The notes: generated from the sequence alone by a model not told the origin. A stretch of 64,000 nucleotides of DNA from Thauera sp. JM12B12 (GCF_039614725.1 NZ_CP154859.1:3038001-3102000); one strand, 5' to 3'. Counted from the stretch's first letter, positions 45,398 through 55,556 are shown. Translations and numbers: made by a program.

Positions 45398-48300
45398 TCA
45401 CACCCGCTCGAGGCGCGCCGGCAAGCCCTGCCGCACCGCGGTGCCCGACACGGCATCCACCCAGATCACCCTGCCGCCGCGGGTCGGGTCGGCGAGGCCG
45501 AGCTCGTTGAGGTTGATGCCCGCGCGCAGGTCGGGCCGGTCCGGCTGCGCCTGGTCGCCGATGCGGTGCGCACGCGCGCCCAGCTCACGGTGGCCATAGC
45601 CGTGCTCGATCGCCATCACGCCCGCTGTCACGCCCTCATGTACGATCACCGTGCACTCGGCCGCACCGCCCGGCGTGCGGATGCGCGCCGTGTCGCCGCT
45701 TCTCAGGCCGAGCTGTGCGGCGTCGGCCGGATGCACGGCCACCGGGTTGTCCGGGTGCAGGCCGGTGATGCGGGTGGCGATGCTGTACGAGTTCTGCAGC
45801 GCCGACTTGTAGCTGATGATCTGCAGCGGCCAGTCGGCCTCGGTGTGCACCGCGCGCATCGGCGTGCCGTCGTAGAAGGCCGGCGCCGTCCATTGCGCGC
45901 AACCGGCAAAGCGCGCGCCAGTGAGCGTGTTGCGCGCGCTGCCGACCATCTCGTTCCACAGCCACAGCGGCTTGGTGAAGCGGTGGGCCTGCCATTCGGG
46001 CTGCTCGGCATCCTGCGCCTCGGTGGCGGGCTGGTAGCGCCCGCCGCGGGTGAACAGGAAGGCGACCTTGCGCCATTCATCGGGCTTGAGCACGCCCTCG
46101 AGCTGCGGGCGGATGCGCTCGACACCGGAGAGCTGCAGGTCCTCGTCGCTCGCATCGCCCACCGGCGCCTTGCCGGCGAAGGCGATGTTGGCGCCGCCGC
46201 GCAGGTACCAGTCCTCGGGGGTGTCGAGCGGGTAGCGCCTGCCGTCCATGTCGGCGATCGCGTCGGCGCCGAAGCCGGGCAGCTTCATCGCGCGGGCGAG
46301 CGCGATGTAGAAGGTCTCCATGCCGATCGGCGCGCCCGCGGGCGTCTTCGCCGCCTTGGGCTCGACCACCGGCCAGCGCGCGGTCGTGGCCTTGGTCGGC
46401 ACGCCGTTCCAGGGCGCCGCCCAGCCCCAGCTCTCGTACATCAGCGAGTCGGGCACGATGTAGTCGGCGAAGGCGTTGCTCTCGTTGATCAGCGGGTCGA
46501 CCGAGATGATCAGCGGCAGCTTCTTCGGGTCGGCGAGGTCCTTCTCGATCAGCGGGCGCACGCCGGTGATGCCGTACAGCGGGTTGCAGCTCCACAGCAC
46601 CAGCGCCTTGAGGCCGTAGGGATAGCCGCGCAGCGCGCCCGGGAACCATTCTGTGCCCAGGCCCGGCGCATTGGGGAACCAGGCGTCGCTGGCCGGATAG
46701 GCCTTGCCCTCGGCCTGGCGGCGCTTGAATTCGGCCGAGCGCTCGTAGGCCACGTTGCGCCCGAGCGGCGTGCCGGCCGGCTTGAGCATGCCGGGGAAGG
46801 TCTCGAGGTCGTAGCGCGGACCGGCGCCGTTGTCCTTGAAGCCGCCGCCGTTCATCACGAAGCCGCCCTTGCAGTTGAGGTTGCCGATCAGGGCGTTGAG
46901 GGTGACCACCGAGTAGGCGTTGTAGAAACCGTTGCCGGCCATCATGCCGCCATGCGCCACCGCGCTCGCCTTGCGGCCGTGGCGGGTGAACTCGTCGGCC
47001 AGGCCGACGATCACTTCCTCCGGGATGCCGCACGCGGCCGAGTAGTCGGCGATCGACAGCGCGCGCGCCGATTCGCGCAGCAGCTCGAAGGAGGTCTTCA
47101 CCGTGACCGGCTTGCCGCCGAATTCGATGACCCGCGTGGCTTCCAGCACCGCCGGCACGGTCGCGGTCTCGGCCGCGACCAGCGCGCCGTCGGCGGTGGC
47201 GATCACATAGGGGTCGGCGTCCTTATATTTGTCCTCGGCGGCGACGGCCATGCCGATGTCCGAGCCGCGCAGGAAGCGGCCCTGGCGCGCATGACCTTCC
47301 TCCGCGATCACCAGCCAGCCGGCATTGGTGAAGGACGGCTCGCCGGCGGCCTGGGCGGCCTTGAGGTTGGGCCAGGCGAGGTAGGCGGTGTTCACGCGCG
47401 CGTTGTCGAACATCCAGCGCATCATGCCCATCACCAACGCCCCATCGGTGCCCGGGCGGATCGGCACCCAGCGCCCGTGCTCGGCGGCGGCGAGGTTGTG
47501 CGAGTTGTTGAGCACCGGATCGACCACCACGTAGTCCAGCCGGCCGTCGGCGCGGCCCTTGGCGAGCATGCCGCCGGTGCGCTTGAAGGGGTTGCCGGCG
47601 TTGCCCGGGGCGGTGCCGATGAAGAGCACGAACTCGGCGTTGGCCAGGTCGGGCTTGGCGTGCGGCATCTTCTTCAGGTCGCCGAACAGCGCGCCGGAAC
47701 CGGAGCGGTAGGCGCCGCCGCAGTAGGAGCCGTGGCCGACGTGGTTGAGCGTGCCGTAGGCCTGGTTCCAGAAGCGGCGGCTGAAGGCCTCGCGGCCGTC
47801 ATTGACGCTGGTCAGCACCGCGACCTGGTTCACCCGCTTGCCGAGCTCGGGCGCCGCGGGGTCGATCGGCTGCTCGAGGTCGCGCAGCGCGGCGAGGCCC
47901 TCGACATGGCCCTCGCCGAAGAGGTCGCCGCCCTCCACCACTTCCTTCACCAGCTGCTCGAAGGAGATCGGCTGCCACTGGCCGGAGTTACGCGGACCGA
48001 CGCGCTTCAGCGGGGTGAGCACGCGGAAGGGGGAGTTCATCTGGTCCATGGCCGCGTTGCCGCGACCGCAGGCGGTCGAACGCCCGGCGAGGCCCTTGTC
48101 CTGGAAGCGCGACATCGCAACCAGGCTCTCCTTCACCGACGCCTTCATCGGCAGGTGGGGCTCGGTCGACAGCGGGCTGTAGGGGTTGCCGACCACGCGG
48201 ATGACCTGGCCGCTCGCCTTGTCGATGCGTACGCGCACGCCGCACTGGGTGGTGCAGCCGAGGCACGCCGTGTAGCTGACCTGCTGGTTCGGGTTGGGGG

Positions 48301-48493
48301 TGAATTCGCCCGTGACCGGATCGACGGTGAATTCCGGCTCCGCCGAGCGGCCGTGGATGTGGCGGCCCTCGGCGATCTTCTGCTCTTCGGGGCCGGTGAA
48401 GTTGGCCACCATGCGGCCCAGGGTCTGCGAGAAGCCGGCGGCAAAGGCGGCGAGGCCACCGGCGGCGATGATTTCACGACGTTCGATTTTCAT
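45398..48493 (-). CDS. ttrA: Tetrathionate reductase catalytic subunit TtrA
   Basis: TtrA is the molybdopterin enzyme that reduces tetrathionate to thiosulfate in the periplasm. The 1031-residue protein has a twin-arginine-like N-terminus (ERREIIAAGGLAAFAAG) and a [4Fe-4S] site at Cys77, Cys80, Cys84 and Cys142. The molybdenum ligand is likely Cys258 in GSYCGGAYRSG. The C-terminal molybdopterin dinucleotide domain is complete (HPDNPVAVHPADAAQLGLRS). AAGGAGA precedes the ATG at 48493. It is the last gene of ttrB-ttrC-ttrA. Length, Cys ligand and gene set favour Ttr over polysulfide or arsenate reductases. Confidence 0.9.
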   Translation of the reverse strand: MKIERREIIAAGGLAAFAAGFSQTLGRMVANFTGPEEQKIAEGRHIHGRSAEPEFTVDPVTGEFTPNPNQQVSYTACLGCTTQCGVRVRIDKASGQVIRVVGNPYSPLSTEPHLPMKASVKESLVAMSRFQDKGLAGRSTACGRGNAAMDQMNSPFRVLTPLKRVGPRNSGQWQPISFEQLVKEVVEGGDLFGEGHVEGLAALRDLEQPIDPAAPELGKRVNQVAVLTSVNDGREAFSRRFWNQAYGTLNHVGHGSYCGGAYRSGSGALFGDLKKMPHAKPDLANAEFVLFIGTAPGNAGNPFKRTGGMLAKGRADGRLDYVVVDPVLNNSHNLAAAEHGRWVPIRPGTDGALVMGMMRWMFDNARVNTAYLAWPNLKAAQAAGEPSFTNAGWLVIAEEGHARQGRFLRGSDIGMAVAAEDKYKDADPYVIATADGALVAAETATVPAVLEATRVIEFGGKPVTVKTSFELLRESARALSIADYSAACGIPEEVIVGLADEFTRHGRKASAVAHGGMMAGNGFYNAYSVVTLNALIGNLNCKGGFVMNGGGFKDNGAGPRYDLETFPGMLKPAGTPLGRNVAYERSAEFKRRQAEGKAYPASDAWFPNAPGLGTEWFPGALRGYPYGLKALVLWSCNPLYGITGVRPLIEKDLADPKKLPLIISVDPLINESNAFADYIVPDSLMYESWGWAAPWNGVPTKATTARWPVVEPKAAKTPAGAPIGMETFYIALARAMKLPGFGADAIADMDGRRYPLDTPEDWYLRGGANIAFAGKAPVGDASDEDLQLSGVERIRPQLEGVLKPDEWRKVAFLFTRGGRYQPATEAQDAEQPEWQAHRFTKPLWLWNEMVGSARNTLTGARFAGCAQWTAPAFYDGTPMRAVHTEADWPLQIISYKSALQNSYSIATRITGLHPDNPVAVHPADAAQLGLRSGDTARIRTPGGAAECTVIVHEGVTAGVMAIEHGYGHRELGARAHRIGDQAQPDRPDLRAGINLNELGLADPTRGGRVIWVDAVSGTAVRQGLPARLERV

Positions 48494-48518
48494 GATGTTT
48501 CTCCTTGGTCGCCCGCGC

Positions 48519-49616
48519 TCAGGCGGTAGCCTTGTCGGGGGTGCCGGCCGCGAGGCGGTCGAGCGGCAGCAAGGTGGTGATGAGGACGAAGAGGAAGATC
48601 CACAGCCCGGCGGTGCCGACGATGCCGAGCAGGCCCTCGGGGCCGAGCGGCAGCGCATAGCTGTAGTAGCCGGCACCGGTCTTGGGCACCTCCTGGCCGC
48701 CGATGAAGATGGACCAGCGCATCATCCATGCCGAGTGCAGCGCGAGCAGGCCGATCAAGAGGCCGGAGCCGGGCGCTTTCCAGGCCAGCACCAGGGTCAG
48801 CACCGTGGCGGCCACCGCCCACACGGCCGAGAGCTGCCAGTTGGCCGAGGGGCCGACTTCGGCCAGGGCCTGGGCATGCACCGGCGCGATGCCGGAGACG
48901 CCGAGCGCCAGCCACAGCGCGCCCACCGCCAGCGCCGCCACCTGGCTCGCGGCCAGCACGCCGGCCATGCGGCGGCTCGCGGCCGCGTCCTTGGGCCCGA
49001 AGCGGTTGAACAGCAGCGCCAGGCCGACCGCGCCGGCAAAGGCGGTGACGAAGAACTGCAGCGGCAGCAGCGGCGTGTTCCACAGCGGACGGGCCTGCAC
49101 CACGGCGACCTCGGCCCCGGTGTAGAGCGCCACCAGCGCCGCGCCGACGAAGGTGAGCAGCGCCGCGGCCTTCAGGGCGCCCCGGCTGTCGTGGCCGCCG
49201 TAGGCGAGCACCCCGGCCAGGCCGGCCAGCTTGCCGCCGCTCGCGGCATGGCGCGCCAGCTCCGGGCGGAAGGCCAGCCAGGCGTAGATCAGCAGGCCGC
49301 CCAGATACAGCGGGATGAAGAAGGCGCCCCACGACATCCAGGAGCTCGGCGTGAAGTACGCATAGAAGTGCCAGAAGCGGCCCGGCTGGTGGAGGTCGGC
49401 GAGCAGCGCCACCGGCGCGGCCAGGCCGCACACCAGCGCGCCCAGCAGGGCCAGGCGCGAGATGCCCGCCCAGCCCGGACGGCGGAAGACGATGCCGGGC
49501 AGCGACAGCAGCCAGGCGCCGTAGGACAGGCCGATCAGGAAGAAGTACTGCACCGCCCACGGCAGCCACGCGACTTCGCGCGCGACGTTGAGGGTTTCGA
49601 CGATGTTCGGGTTCAT
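48519..49616 (-). CDS. ttrC: Tetrathionate reductase membrane subunit TtrC (NrfD family)
   Basis: TtrC is the quinol-oxidising membrane anchor. The 365-residue protein has about nine membrane helices and NrfD-family features: an N-terminal PWAVQYFFLIGLSYGAW, LLADLHQPGRFWHF and TPSSWMSWGAFFIP. It begins 22 bp after ttrB and ends 25 bp before ttrA, so the three genes form one transcript. Confidence 0.9.
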   Translation of the reverse strand: MNPNIVETLNVAREVAWLPWAVQYFFLIGLSYGAWLLSLPGIVFRRPGWAGISRLALLGALVCGLAAPVALLADLHQPGRFWHFYAYFTPSSWMSWGAFFIPLYLGGLLIYAWLAFRPELARHAASGGKLAGLAGVLAYGGHDSRGALKAAALLTFVGAALVALYTGAEVAVVQARPLWNTPLLPLQFFVTAFAGAVGLALLFNRFGPKDAAASRRMAGVLAASQVAALAVGALWLALGVSGIAPVHAQALAEVGPSANWQLSAVWAVAATVLTLVLAWKAPGSGLLIGLLALHSAWMMRWSIFIGGQEVPKTGAGYYSYALPLGPEGLLGIVGTAGLWIFLFVLITTLLPLDRLAAGTPDKATA

Positions 49617-49638
49617 GCTGGATCTCCTCGCGTGCGGT

Positions 49639-50421
49639 TCAGGCGTGCGGCAGGCTGCGGGGCTTCCACAGCGTGCCCTGGCCCTCGACCTTGCCGGTGA
49701 AGCGCTCGTCGAGGCCGATGTAGAACACCCGCGGCGCGGTCTCGAGCTCGGGCTTGAGCACCTTCAACTGCGGCTGCGCTTCCTTCAGGCGGCGAGCGAG
49801 CTCGCCCTCGGGATCGTTGATGTCGCCGAAGATGCGCGCGCCGCCGACGCAGGTCTCGACGCAGGCGGGCAGCAGGCCGGCATCCACGCGGTGGGCGCAG
49901 AAGGTGCATTTGTCGGCCTTGTTGGTCTCGTGGTTGATGAAGCGCGCGTCGTAGGGGCAGGCCTGCACGCAGTAGGCGCAGCCCACGCAGCGGTCGCCGT
50001 CGACGGCGACGATGCCGTCCTCGCGCTTGTAGGTGGCGCTCACCGGGCACACCGGGATGCAGGGCGGGTTGTCGCAGTGGTTGCACAGGCGCGGCAGCAC
50101 GTAGGTGCCGGCCGGCTGGGCGCTGTCGGTGAGCTTGACGCTGTAGGTCGACACCACGGTGCGGAAGCTGCCTTCCGGCACGGCGTTCTCCTGGATGCAG
50201 GACACCGTGCAGGCCTGGCAGCCGATGCACTTGCGCACGTCGATCAGCATCGCCCACTGCTGCCTGCCGGTGCTGGCGATCGCCGGCGTGGGCGCGATCG
50301 CAGCGGCGGCGGTCAGCACCGGCACGCCGCGCAGGAAGTTGCGGCGCGAGGGCGAGGCCGGCGCGGGCGCCGCCGATGCGGCACGGGCAGCGGGATCGGG
50401 GGTCTGGAAAGCCTTGTTCAT
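49639..50421 (-). CDS. ttrB: Tetrathionate reductase iron-sulfur subunit TtrB
   Basis: TtrB passes electrons from TtrC to TtrA. The 260-residue protein has a twin-arginine signal (SRRNFLRGV) and 16 ligand cysteines in four groups (CIGCQACTVSC, CNHCDNPPCIPVC, CVGCAYCVQAC, CTFC...CVETC) for four [4Fe-4S] clusters. This is the DMSO-reductase-type electron-transfer subunit. It is the first gene of the operon. Confidence 0.92.
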   Translation of the reverse strand: MNKAFQTPDPAARAASAAPAPASPSRRNFLRGVPVLTAAAAIAPTPAIASTGRQQWAMLIDVRKCIGCQACTVSCIQENAVPEGSFRTVVSTYSVKLTDSAQPAGTYVLPRLCNHCDNPPCIPVCPVSATYKREDGIVAVDGDRCVGCAYCVQACPYDARFINHETNKADKCTFCAHRVDAGLLPACVETCVGGARIFGDINDPEGELARRLKEAQPQLKVLKPELETAPRVFYIGLDERFTGKVEGQGTLWKPRSLPHA

Positions 50422-50471
50422 TGCGGTACTCCACGGGCCATTGGCGTGGATGCCACTCTAGGCTTTCGATA

Positions 50472-50489
50472 CCCCTACAAAAATTGGGG
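50472..50489 (-). promoter_or_regulatory. Candidate TtrR operator upstream of ttrB
   Basis: An AT-rich dyad, CCCC-TACAAAAATT-GGGG, lies 50 bp before the ttrB start in the divergent gap with the CDF gene. It is the only conspicuous symmetric site there. Its assignment to TtrR is inference. Confidence 0.3.
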
Positions 50490-50591
50490 AGATGAGGCAG
50501 GCCTCTAGATGGTTTTACCTATTCCCGCAGCCGCGCGGCTGTGCCGCACCGGGGGCATAATCGAGGCCTCCCGATCGACAGGACGCATCCG

Positions 50592-51599
50592 ATGGCAAAG
50601 GCGCACGAGCACGCGCACCCCTCCCACACCCACGCGGCCGGGCACGGTCACGACCACGAGCACGCGCGGCCGCACGATCACGGCCATGGGCACGCCCGCG
50701 CTCACCACGACCACCACCACGACCACTCCGCCAGCCGCTACCTGCCGCTGGCGCTCGCACTCACGCTCGGCTTCGCCGCGGTCGAGGCCTTCGCCGGCTG
50801 GTGGTCGGGCTCGCTCGCGCTGCTCGGCGACGCTGGCCACATGCTCACCGACGCGATGTCGCTCGGGCTCGCCGCGATCGCCGCGCGCGTCGCCCGGCGC
50901 GCGCCGAGCCATCGCCATTCCTATGGCCTGCGCCGGATCGAGGCGCTGGCCGCGCTCGCCAACTCCGTTTTCATGCTGGCGGTGGTCGGCGGCCTGGTGT
51001 GGCACGCAATCGAACGCCTGATGAATCCGCGCGAGGTCGCCGGCGAGGCGGTGATCCTGGTCGCGCTCGGCGGGCTGGTGCTCAACGTCGTCGTCGCCTG
51101 GCTGCTCACCCGCGGCGAAGCCGACCTCAACACCCGCGGCGCGCTGCTCCATGTGATCGGTGACCTGCTCGGCTCGGTGGCCGCGCTCGCCTCCGGGGTG
51201 GTGATCCTCTACACCGGCTGGACGCCGATCGACCCGATGCTGACCATGCTGATCTGCGGGCTGATCCTGTTTTCCACCCTGTCGCTTCTGCGCCGGGTGG
51301 TGAACACGCTGCTCGAGGCGGTGCCCGACGGCATCTCCCTGCCCGAAGTGGGCCGTGCGATGGCCGCGGTCCATGGCGTGCGCTCGGTGCATGACCTCCA
51401 CATCTGGAGCCTCGATTCGCACCGCACCGCGCTCTCGGCCCATGTGGTGCTGGGCGAGGCGGCGCGCTGGCCCGCGGTGCTCGAGGCCGAGCGCAAGCTG
51501 CTGCAGACCCGGTTCGGCATCGAGCACGCCACCCTGCAGCCCGAACTCCCGCCCGCCCAGCCGCTCGTGTTCACCCCGCGCGGCGCGGGCAGACCGTAA
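50592..51599 (+). CDS. Cation diffusion facilitator (zinc-type metal exporter)
   Basis: This 335-residue inner-membrane antiporter exports Zn(II) or similar ions. A very His-rich N-terminal tail (about residues 4-45, many HxH pairs) precedes six membrane helices. The two metal-site motifs are present: HMLTD in helix 2 and HVIGD in helix 5. The C-terminal cytoplasmic domain includes GVRSVHDLHIWSLDSHRTALSAH. It resembles ZitB/CzcD. CATAAT at 50556-50561 could be a -10 box. The gene is divergent from ttrB. Confidence 0.9.
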   Translation: MAKAHEHAHPSHTHAAGHGHDHEHARPHDHGHGHARAHHDHHHDHSASRYLPLALALTLGFAAVEAFAGWWSGSLALLGDAGHMLTDAMSLGLAAIAARVARRAPSHRHSYGLRRIEALAALANSVFMLAVVGGLVWHAIERLMNPREVAGEAVILVALGGLVLNVVVAWLLTRGEADLNTRGALLHVIGDLLGSVAALASGVVILYTGWTPIDPMLTMLICGLILFSTLSLLRRVVNTLLEAVPDGISLPEVGRAMAAVHGVRSVHDLHIWSLDSHRTALSAHVVLGEAARWPAVLEAERKLLQTRFGIEHATLQPELPPAQPLVFTPRGAGRP

Positions 51600-51621
51600 C
51601 TGCTCCGCGACAGGACACACC

Positions 51622-52467
51622 ATGCACTCCGCCCAGGAACTCGTCAGCCAGATCGAAGCCCTTACCTCCCTGCCCGACGTCTATGCGCGGGTGCGCGACC
51701 AGGTGGATTCGCCCGACGGCTCGATCGCCGAAGTCGCCCGCCTGGTCGCGGCCGACCCCGCACTCAGCGCGCGCCTGCTGCGCCTGGTCAACAGCGCGCT
51801 GTTCGGCCCGCGCGGCCGCATCGACGACGTACTGCGCGCGGTCACCCTGCTCGGCCTTCACCAGGTCCATGACATGGTGCTGGCGATGTCGCTGCAGGCC
51901 ACCTTCGCCGGCATCCGGCCTGCCCGGCTCGACATGCGCCGGTTCTGGCACAGCAGCCTGCTCGGTGGCCTGGCAGCGCGCGCCGCGGCACAGACCGCCG
52001 GGCTGCCGATGAGCGAGCGCCTGTTCGTGGTCGGCGTGCTCGCCGACATCGGCCATCTGGTCCTCTACCAGACCGTGCCCGAGCTTGCGGCCGGCGCTGC
52101 GCGCGAAGCCGCGGCCGCGGAGGAGGCACTGGACGCGGCCGAGCGCCGCGTCATCGGCTGCGACTTTGCCGAAATCGGTGCCGCGCTGATGGACCGCTGG
52201 CAGCTGCCCGACCGCTTCGCGGCGGCGATCGGCACCCAGATGATGCCGCGCCTCGGGGGTGCCTTCGCGGCCGACGCCGCTGCGCTCCACATCGCGCGCA
52301 GGATCGCGGAAGCCGACGCGAAGGCCGAGGCGAGCGCGGACACGGCGGCATCGGTGGCGCCGGAGGCGTGGTCCCTGGTCGGCCTCGCGCCCGAGCAGCT
52401 GCCCGCGATCCGCGAAGAAGCCGAACTCAACCTGGCCGCCTATCTCGCCCTCTTCTTCCCGCGCTGA
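51622..52467 (+). CDS. HDOD domain protein
   Basis: This 281-residue protein consists of one HDOD domain over most of its length (LTSLPDVYARVRDQVDSPDG at the start, LVNSALFGPRGRIDDVLRAVTLLG next). HDOD proteins act as signalling scaffolds and lack the HD hydrolase metal site. It begins 22 bp after the CDF gene. It is the third HDOD protein in the window. No partner domain is fused. Confidence 0.83.
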   Translation: MHSAQELVSQIEALTSLPDVYARVRDQVDSPDGSIAEVARLVAADPALSARLLRLVNSALFGPRGRIDDVLRAVTLLGLHQVHDMVLAMSLQATFAGIRPARLDMRRFWHSSLLGGLAARAAAQTAGLPMSERLFVVGVLADIGHLVLYQTVPELAAGAAREAAAAEEALDAAERRVIGCDFAEIGAALMDRWQLPDRFAAAIGTQMMPRLGGAFAADAAALHIARRIAEADAKAEASADTAASVAPEAWSLVGLAPEQLPAIREEAELNLAAYLALFFPR

Positions 52468-52536
52468 TCACCCCCCAACGCAGGCGAAAACCCGCATGAA
52501 CACTGGGATCCGGGCGCCCGGAGCGGCAGATTTCAG

Positions 52537-52584
52537 CTACTAGATGTAGTGCATGCAAAAACGACGCAACACAATCTAAATTTT
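52537..52584 (+). promoter_or_regulatory. Pair of NrdR boxes upstream of nrdJ
   Basis: Box 1 (52537-52552, CTACTAGATGTAGTGC) and box 2 (52569-52584, ACACAATCTAAATTTT) match the NrdR consensus ACACWATATATWGTGT at about 11 and 12 of 16 positions. Their starts are 32 bp apart, three helical turns, which is the usual spacing for paired NrdR sites. They lie 87-134 bp before the nrdJ ATG in an AT-rich promoter region. Confidence 0.7.
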
Positions 52585-52670
52585 TAAGCTACTGTTTTTA
52601 AACGTTTTAATTTTTTTGCGAATCCGCAGGTTCCGCGCTATCCTTCAGTCCGTTCCACGACCCACCACGG

Positions 52671-55556
52671 ATGAAGAAAAAGATGAGCGAGACCACCAGC
52701 GCGTCCACCCTGAACACCGCCAAAGCCTCCGCCGCCAACCTGCCGATGCAGGAGATCTCCGGCGAGGTTCTCGTCGAGAAATACGCCAAGGGCGACGAGC
52801 AGACCGTCGCCGAAGTGCGCCGCCGCGTCGCGCGTGCGCTCGCCGCCGTCGAGAACGAAGACAAGCGCAGCCACTGGGAAGCCAAGTTCCTCGAGGCGCA
52901 GGAAAAAGGTTTCGTGCCCGCCGGCCGCATCAACAGCGCCGCAGGCACCACGCTGGCCGCCACGCTGATCAACTGCTTCGTGCAGCCGGTCGGCGACTCG
53001 GTCACCGAGGCCGTTGACGGCCGCCCCGGCATCTACACCGCGCTCGCCCAGGCCGCCGAGACCATGCGCCGCGGCGGCGGCGTCGGCTACGACTTCTCGT
53101 CCATCCGCCCCAAGGGCGCGCTGGTCAAGGGCACGGCGTCGAACGCCTCCGGCCCGGTGTCCTACATGCGCGTGTTCGACCGCTCGTGCGAGACGGTGGA
53201 ATCCGCCGGTGCCCGCCGCGGCGCACAGATGGGCGTGCTGCGCTGCGACCACCCCGACATCGAGGAATTCATCCACGCCAAGGATGAAGGCGACCTCACC
53301 AACTTCAACATCTCGGTCGGGGTCACCGACCCCTTCATGCAGGCGGTCGAGGCCGACGGCGACGTCGAGCTGGTGCACAAGGCCGAGCCCACCGAAGAAT
53401 TGAAGGAAGCCGGCGCCTACCAGCGCGACGATGGCCTGTGGGTGTACCGCAAGGTGCGCGCACGCGAGCTTTGGGACCAGGTCATGCGCTCGACCTACGA
53501 CCACGCCGAGCCGGGCATCCTGTTCCTCGACCGCATGAACCAGGACAACAACCTGTATTACTGCGAGACCATCGAGGCCACCAACCCCTGCGCCGAACAG
53601 CCGCTGCCGCCCTACGGCTGCTGCTGCCTGGGCTCGATCAACCTGACGCCCTTCGTCAAGAACCCGTTCACCGACAAGGCCGAGTTCGACTACGCCGGCT
53701 TCGGCAAGGTGGTCGACGTCTCCATCCGCATGCTCGACAACGTGCTCGAAGCCACCCACTGGCCGCTCGAGCAGCAGCACGCCGAAGCGCAGTCCAAGCG
53801 CCGCGTGGGCCTGGGCTTCACCGGCCTGGGTGACGCGCTGATCATGCTCGGCAAGCGCTACGACACCACCGAGGCACGCGAGGAAGCGCGCAAGATCTCC
53901 GAGTTCATGCGCAACCGCGCCTACCTGGCTTCAAGCGAGCTCGCCCGCGAGCGCGGCGCCTTCCCGCTGTTCAACGCCGACCTTTACCTGTCGGGCGGCA
54001 ACTTCGCCTCGCGCCTGCCGGCCGAAGTGAAGGACAAGATCCGCAAGAACGGCATCCGCAACTCGCACCTGCTGTCGATCGCGCCCACCGGCACCATCAG
54101 CCTCGCCTTCGCCGACAACGCCTCCAACGGCATCGAGCCGCCCTTCTCCTACACCTACACCCGCCGCAAGCGCATGGCCGACGGCACCTTCAAGGAGTAC
54201 GCGGTCGAGGACTACGCCTGGCGCCTGTACAAGCACCTCGGCGGCAACGTCGACAAGCTGCCCGAATCCTTCGTCACCGCGCTGGAGATCTCCGCGCAGG
54301 CGCACAAGGACATGGTCGCCGCGGTCGCCCCGTACATCGACACGTCCATCTCCAAGACGGTGAACGTGCCCGAGGACTACCCCTACGCCGAGTTCGAGGA
54401 CCTCTACCTCACCGCCTGGAAGGCCGGCCTCAAGGGTCTTGCCACCTATCGCCCCAACAACGTGCTCGGCTCCGTGCTGTCGGTCACCCCGACCACCGAG
54501 CAGAAGCAGCCGCACGACGTCGAGATCGCCGACGCCAACAAGCGCCTGTCGATCAAGAACCTGCCCGCGCCGGTGCTGTCCAGCCTGCGTTGGCCGGGCC
54601 GTCCGGACCTGCCCGATGGCAACCTGGCGTGGACCTACATGCTCAACACCCCGACCGGCGGCTTCGCGCTCTTCGTCGGCCAGGTGGGCAATAACGGCGG
54701 CAGCTTCCCGTTCGAGGTGTGGGTGAACGGCGCCGACCAGCCGCGCGGCCTGGGTGCGGTGGCCAAGACCCTGTCGATGGACATGCGCGCCAACGACCGC
54801 GGCTGGCTCAAGTTGAAGCTCGACACCCTGGCCCGCACCGTGGGCGAGCGCTCCTTCGAGATGCCCTTCCCGCCGCACGGCGAGAAGAAGCTGGTGCCCG
54901 GCGTGGTGTCGGCCTTCGCCCAGGTGGTGAACTACCGCTGCGAAAAGCTCGGCGTGTTCGACAAGGAAGACGAAACCAACGGCGTGCTCGACACCCTGTT
55001 CAGTCTGGAAGAGCCCAAGACCGGCACCGATGGCACGCTGTCGTGGACGGTGGACATCTACAACCCGGCCACCGGCGAGGACTTCGTGCTCGGCCTCAAG
55101 GAGATCACCCTGCCGGACGGCGTCACCCGCCCCTACTCGGTGTGGCTGTCGGGCAACTACCCGCGCGCCCTGGACGGCCTGACCCGCATCCTGTCGCTCG
55201 ACATGCGCGTCATGGATCCGGCCTGGATCGGCATGAAGCTGCGCAAGCTGCTCGACTACCCCGAGCCGCTGGGCGACTTCATGGCCTTCGTGCCCGGCAC
55301 CCGCCGCCAGCAGAACTGGCCGAGCACGGTGGCCTACCTCGCCCAGCTCATCATCCACCGCTACGCCATGCTCGGCGTGCTCGACGAGCGCGGCTACCCG
55401 ACGCGCGAGATGGGCATCCTCGAGTCGCCGCGCGACGACAACGAGCCCAAGCTGATGCAGGGCGCGCTGTGCAACGAGTGCGGCAACCACACGGTGATCC
55501 GCAAGGACGGCTGCGACTTCTGCACCGCCTGCGGCGCAGTGGGGACCTGCGGCTGA
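52671..55556 (+). CDS. nrdJ: Class II (B12-dependent) ribonucleotide reductase NrdJ
   Basis: NrdJ makes deoxyribonucleotides using adenosylcobalamin, with or without oxygen. In the 961-residue protein Cys102 (INCFVQP) and the cysteine of [10 protein letters not shown] form the redox pair, and NPCAEQ near residue 307 carries the radical cysteine. [11 protein letters not shown] and [20 protein letters not shown] are further landmarks. After about residue 650 two related segments occur ([20 protein letters not shown] and [20 protein letters not shown]), each with SMDMR or SLDMR. A C-terminal Cys-rich motif ends the chain ([15 protein letters not shown]). ATG at 52671 or 52683 are both possible. 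Confidence 0.92.
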   Translation: MKKKMSETTSASTLNTAKASAANLPMQEISGEVLVEKYAKGDEQTVAEVRRRVARALAAVENEDKRSHWEAKFLEAQEKGFVPAGRINSAAGTTLAATLINCFVQPVGDSVTEAVDGRPGIYTALAQAAETMRRGGGVGYDFSSIRPKGALVKGTASNASGPVSYMRVFDRSCETVESAGARRGAQMGVLRCDHPDIEEFIHAKDEGDLTNFNISVGVTDPFMQAVEADGDVELVHKAEPTEELKEAGAYQRDDGLWVYRKVRARELWDQVMRSTYDHAEPGILFLDRMNQDNNLYYCETIEATNPCAEQPLPPYGCCCLGSINLTPFVKNPFTDKAEFDYAGFGKVVDVSIRMLDNVLEATHWPLEQQHAEAQSKRRVGLGFTGLGDALIMLGKRYDTTEAREEARKISEFMRNRAYLASSELARERGAFPLFNADLYLSGGNFASRLPAEVKDKIRKNGIRNSHLLSIAPTGTISLAFADNASNGIEPPFSYTYTRRKRMADGTFKEYAVEDYAWRLYKHLGGNVDKLPESFVTALEISAQAHKDMVAAVAPYIDTSISKTVNVPEDYPYAEFEDLYLTAWKAGLKGLATYRPNNVLGSVLSVTPTTEQKQPHDVEIADANKRLSIKNLPAPVLSSLRWPGRPDLPDGNLAWTYMLNTPTGGFALFVGQVGNNGGSFPFEVWVNGADQPRGLGAVAKTLSMDMRANDRGWLKLKLDTLARTVGERSFEMPFPPHGEKKLVPGVVSAFAQVVNYRCEKLGVFDKEDETNGVLDTLFSLEEPKTGTDGTLSWTVDIYNPATGEDFVLGLKEITLPDGVTRPYSVWLSGNYPRALDGLTRILSLDMRVMDPAWIGMKLRKLLDYPEPLGDFMAFVPGTRRQQNWPSTVAYLAQLIIHRYAMLGVLDERGYPTREMGILESPRDDNEPKLMQGALCNECGNHTVIRKDGCDFCTACGAVGTCG

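Noticed and set aside
45566..48529. Nearly 1000-codon plus-strand frame opposite ttrA
   Set aside because: The composition is that of a mirror frame of a GC-rich gene, and ttrA on the other strand has complete cofactor motifs.
52468..52670. Cobalamin riboswitch expected before a B12-dependent enzyme
   Set aside because: No B12-box-like sequence is present in the 200-bp leader; paired NrdR boxes explain the control region better.
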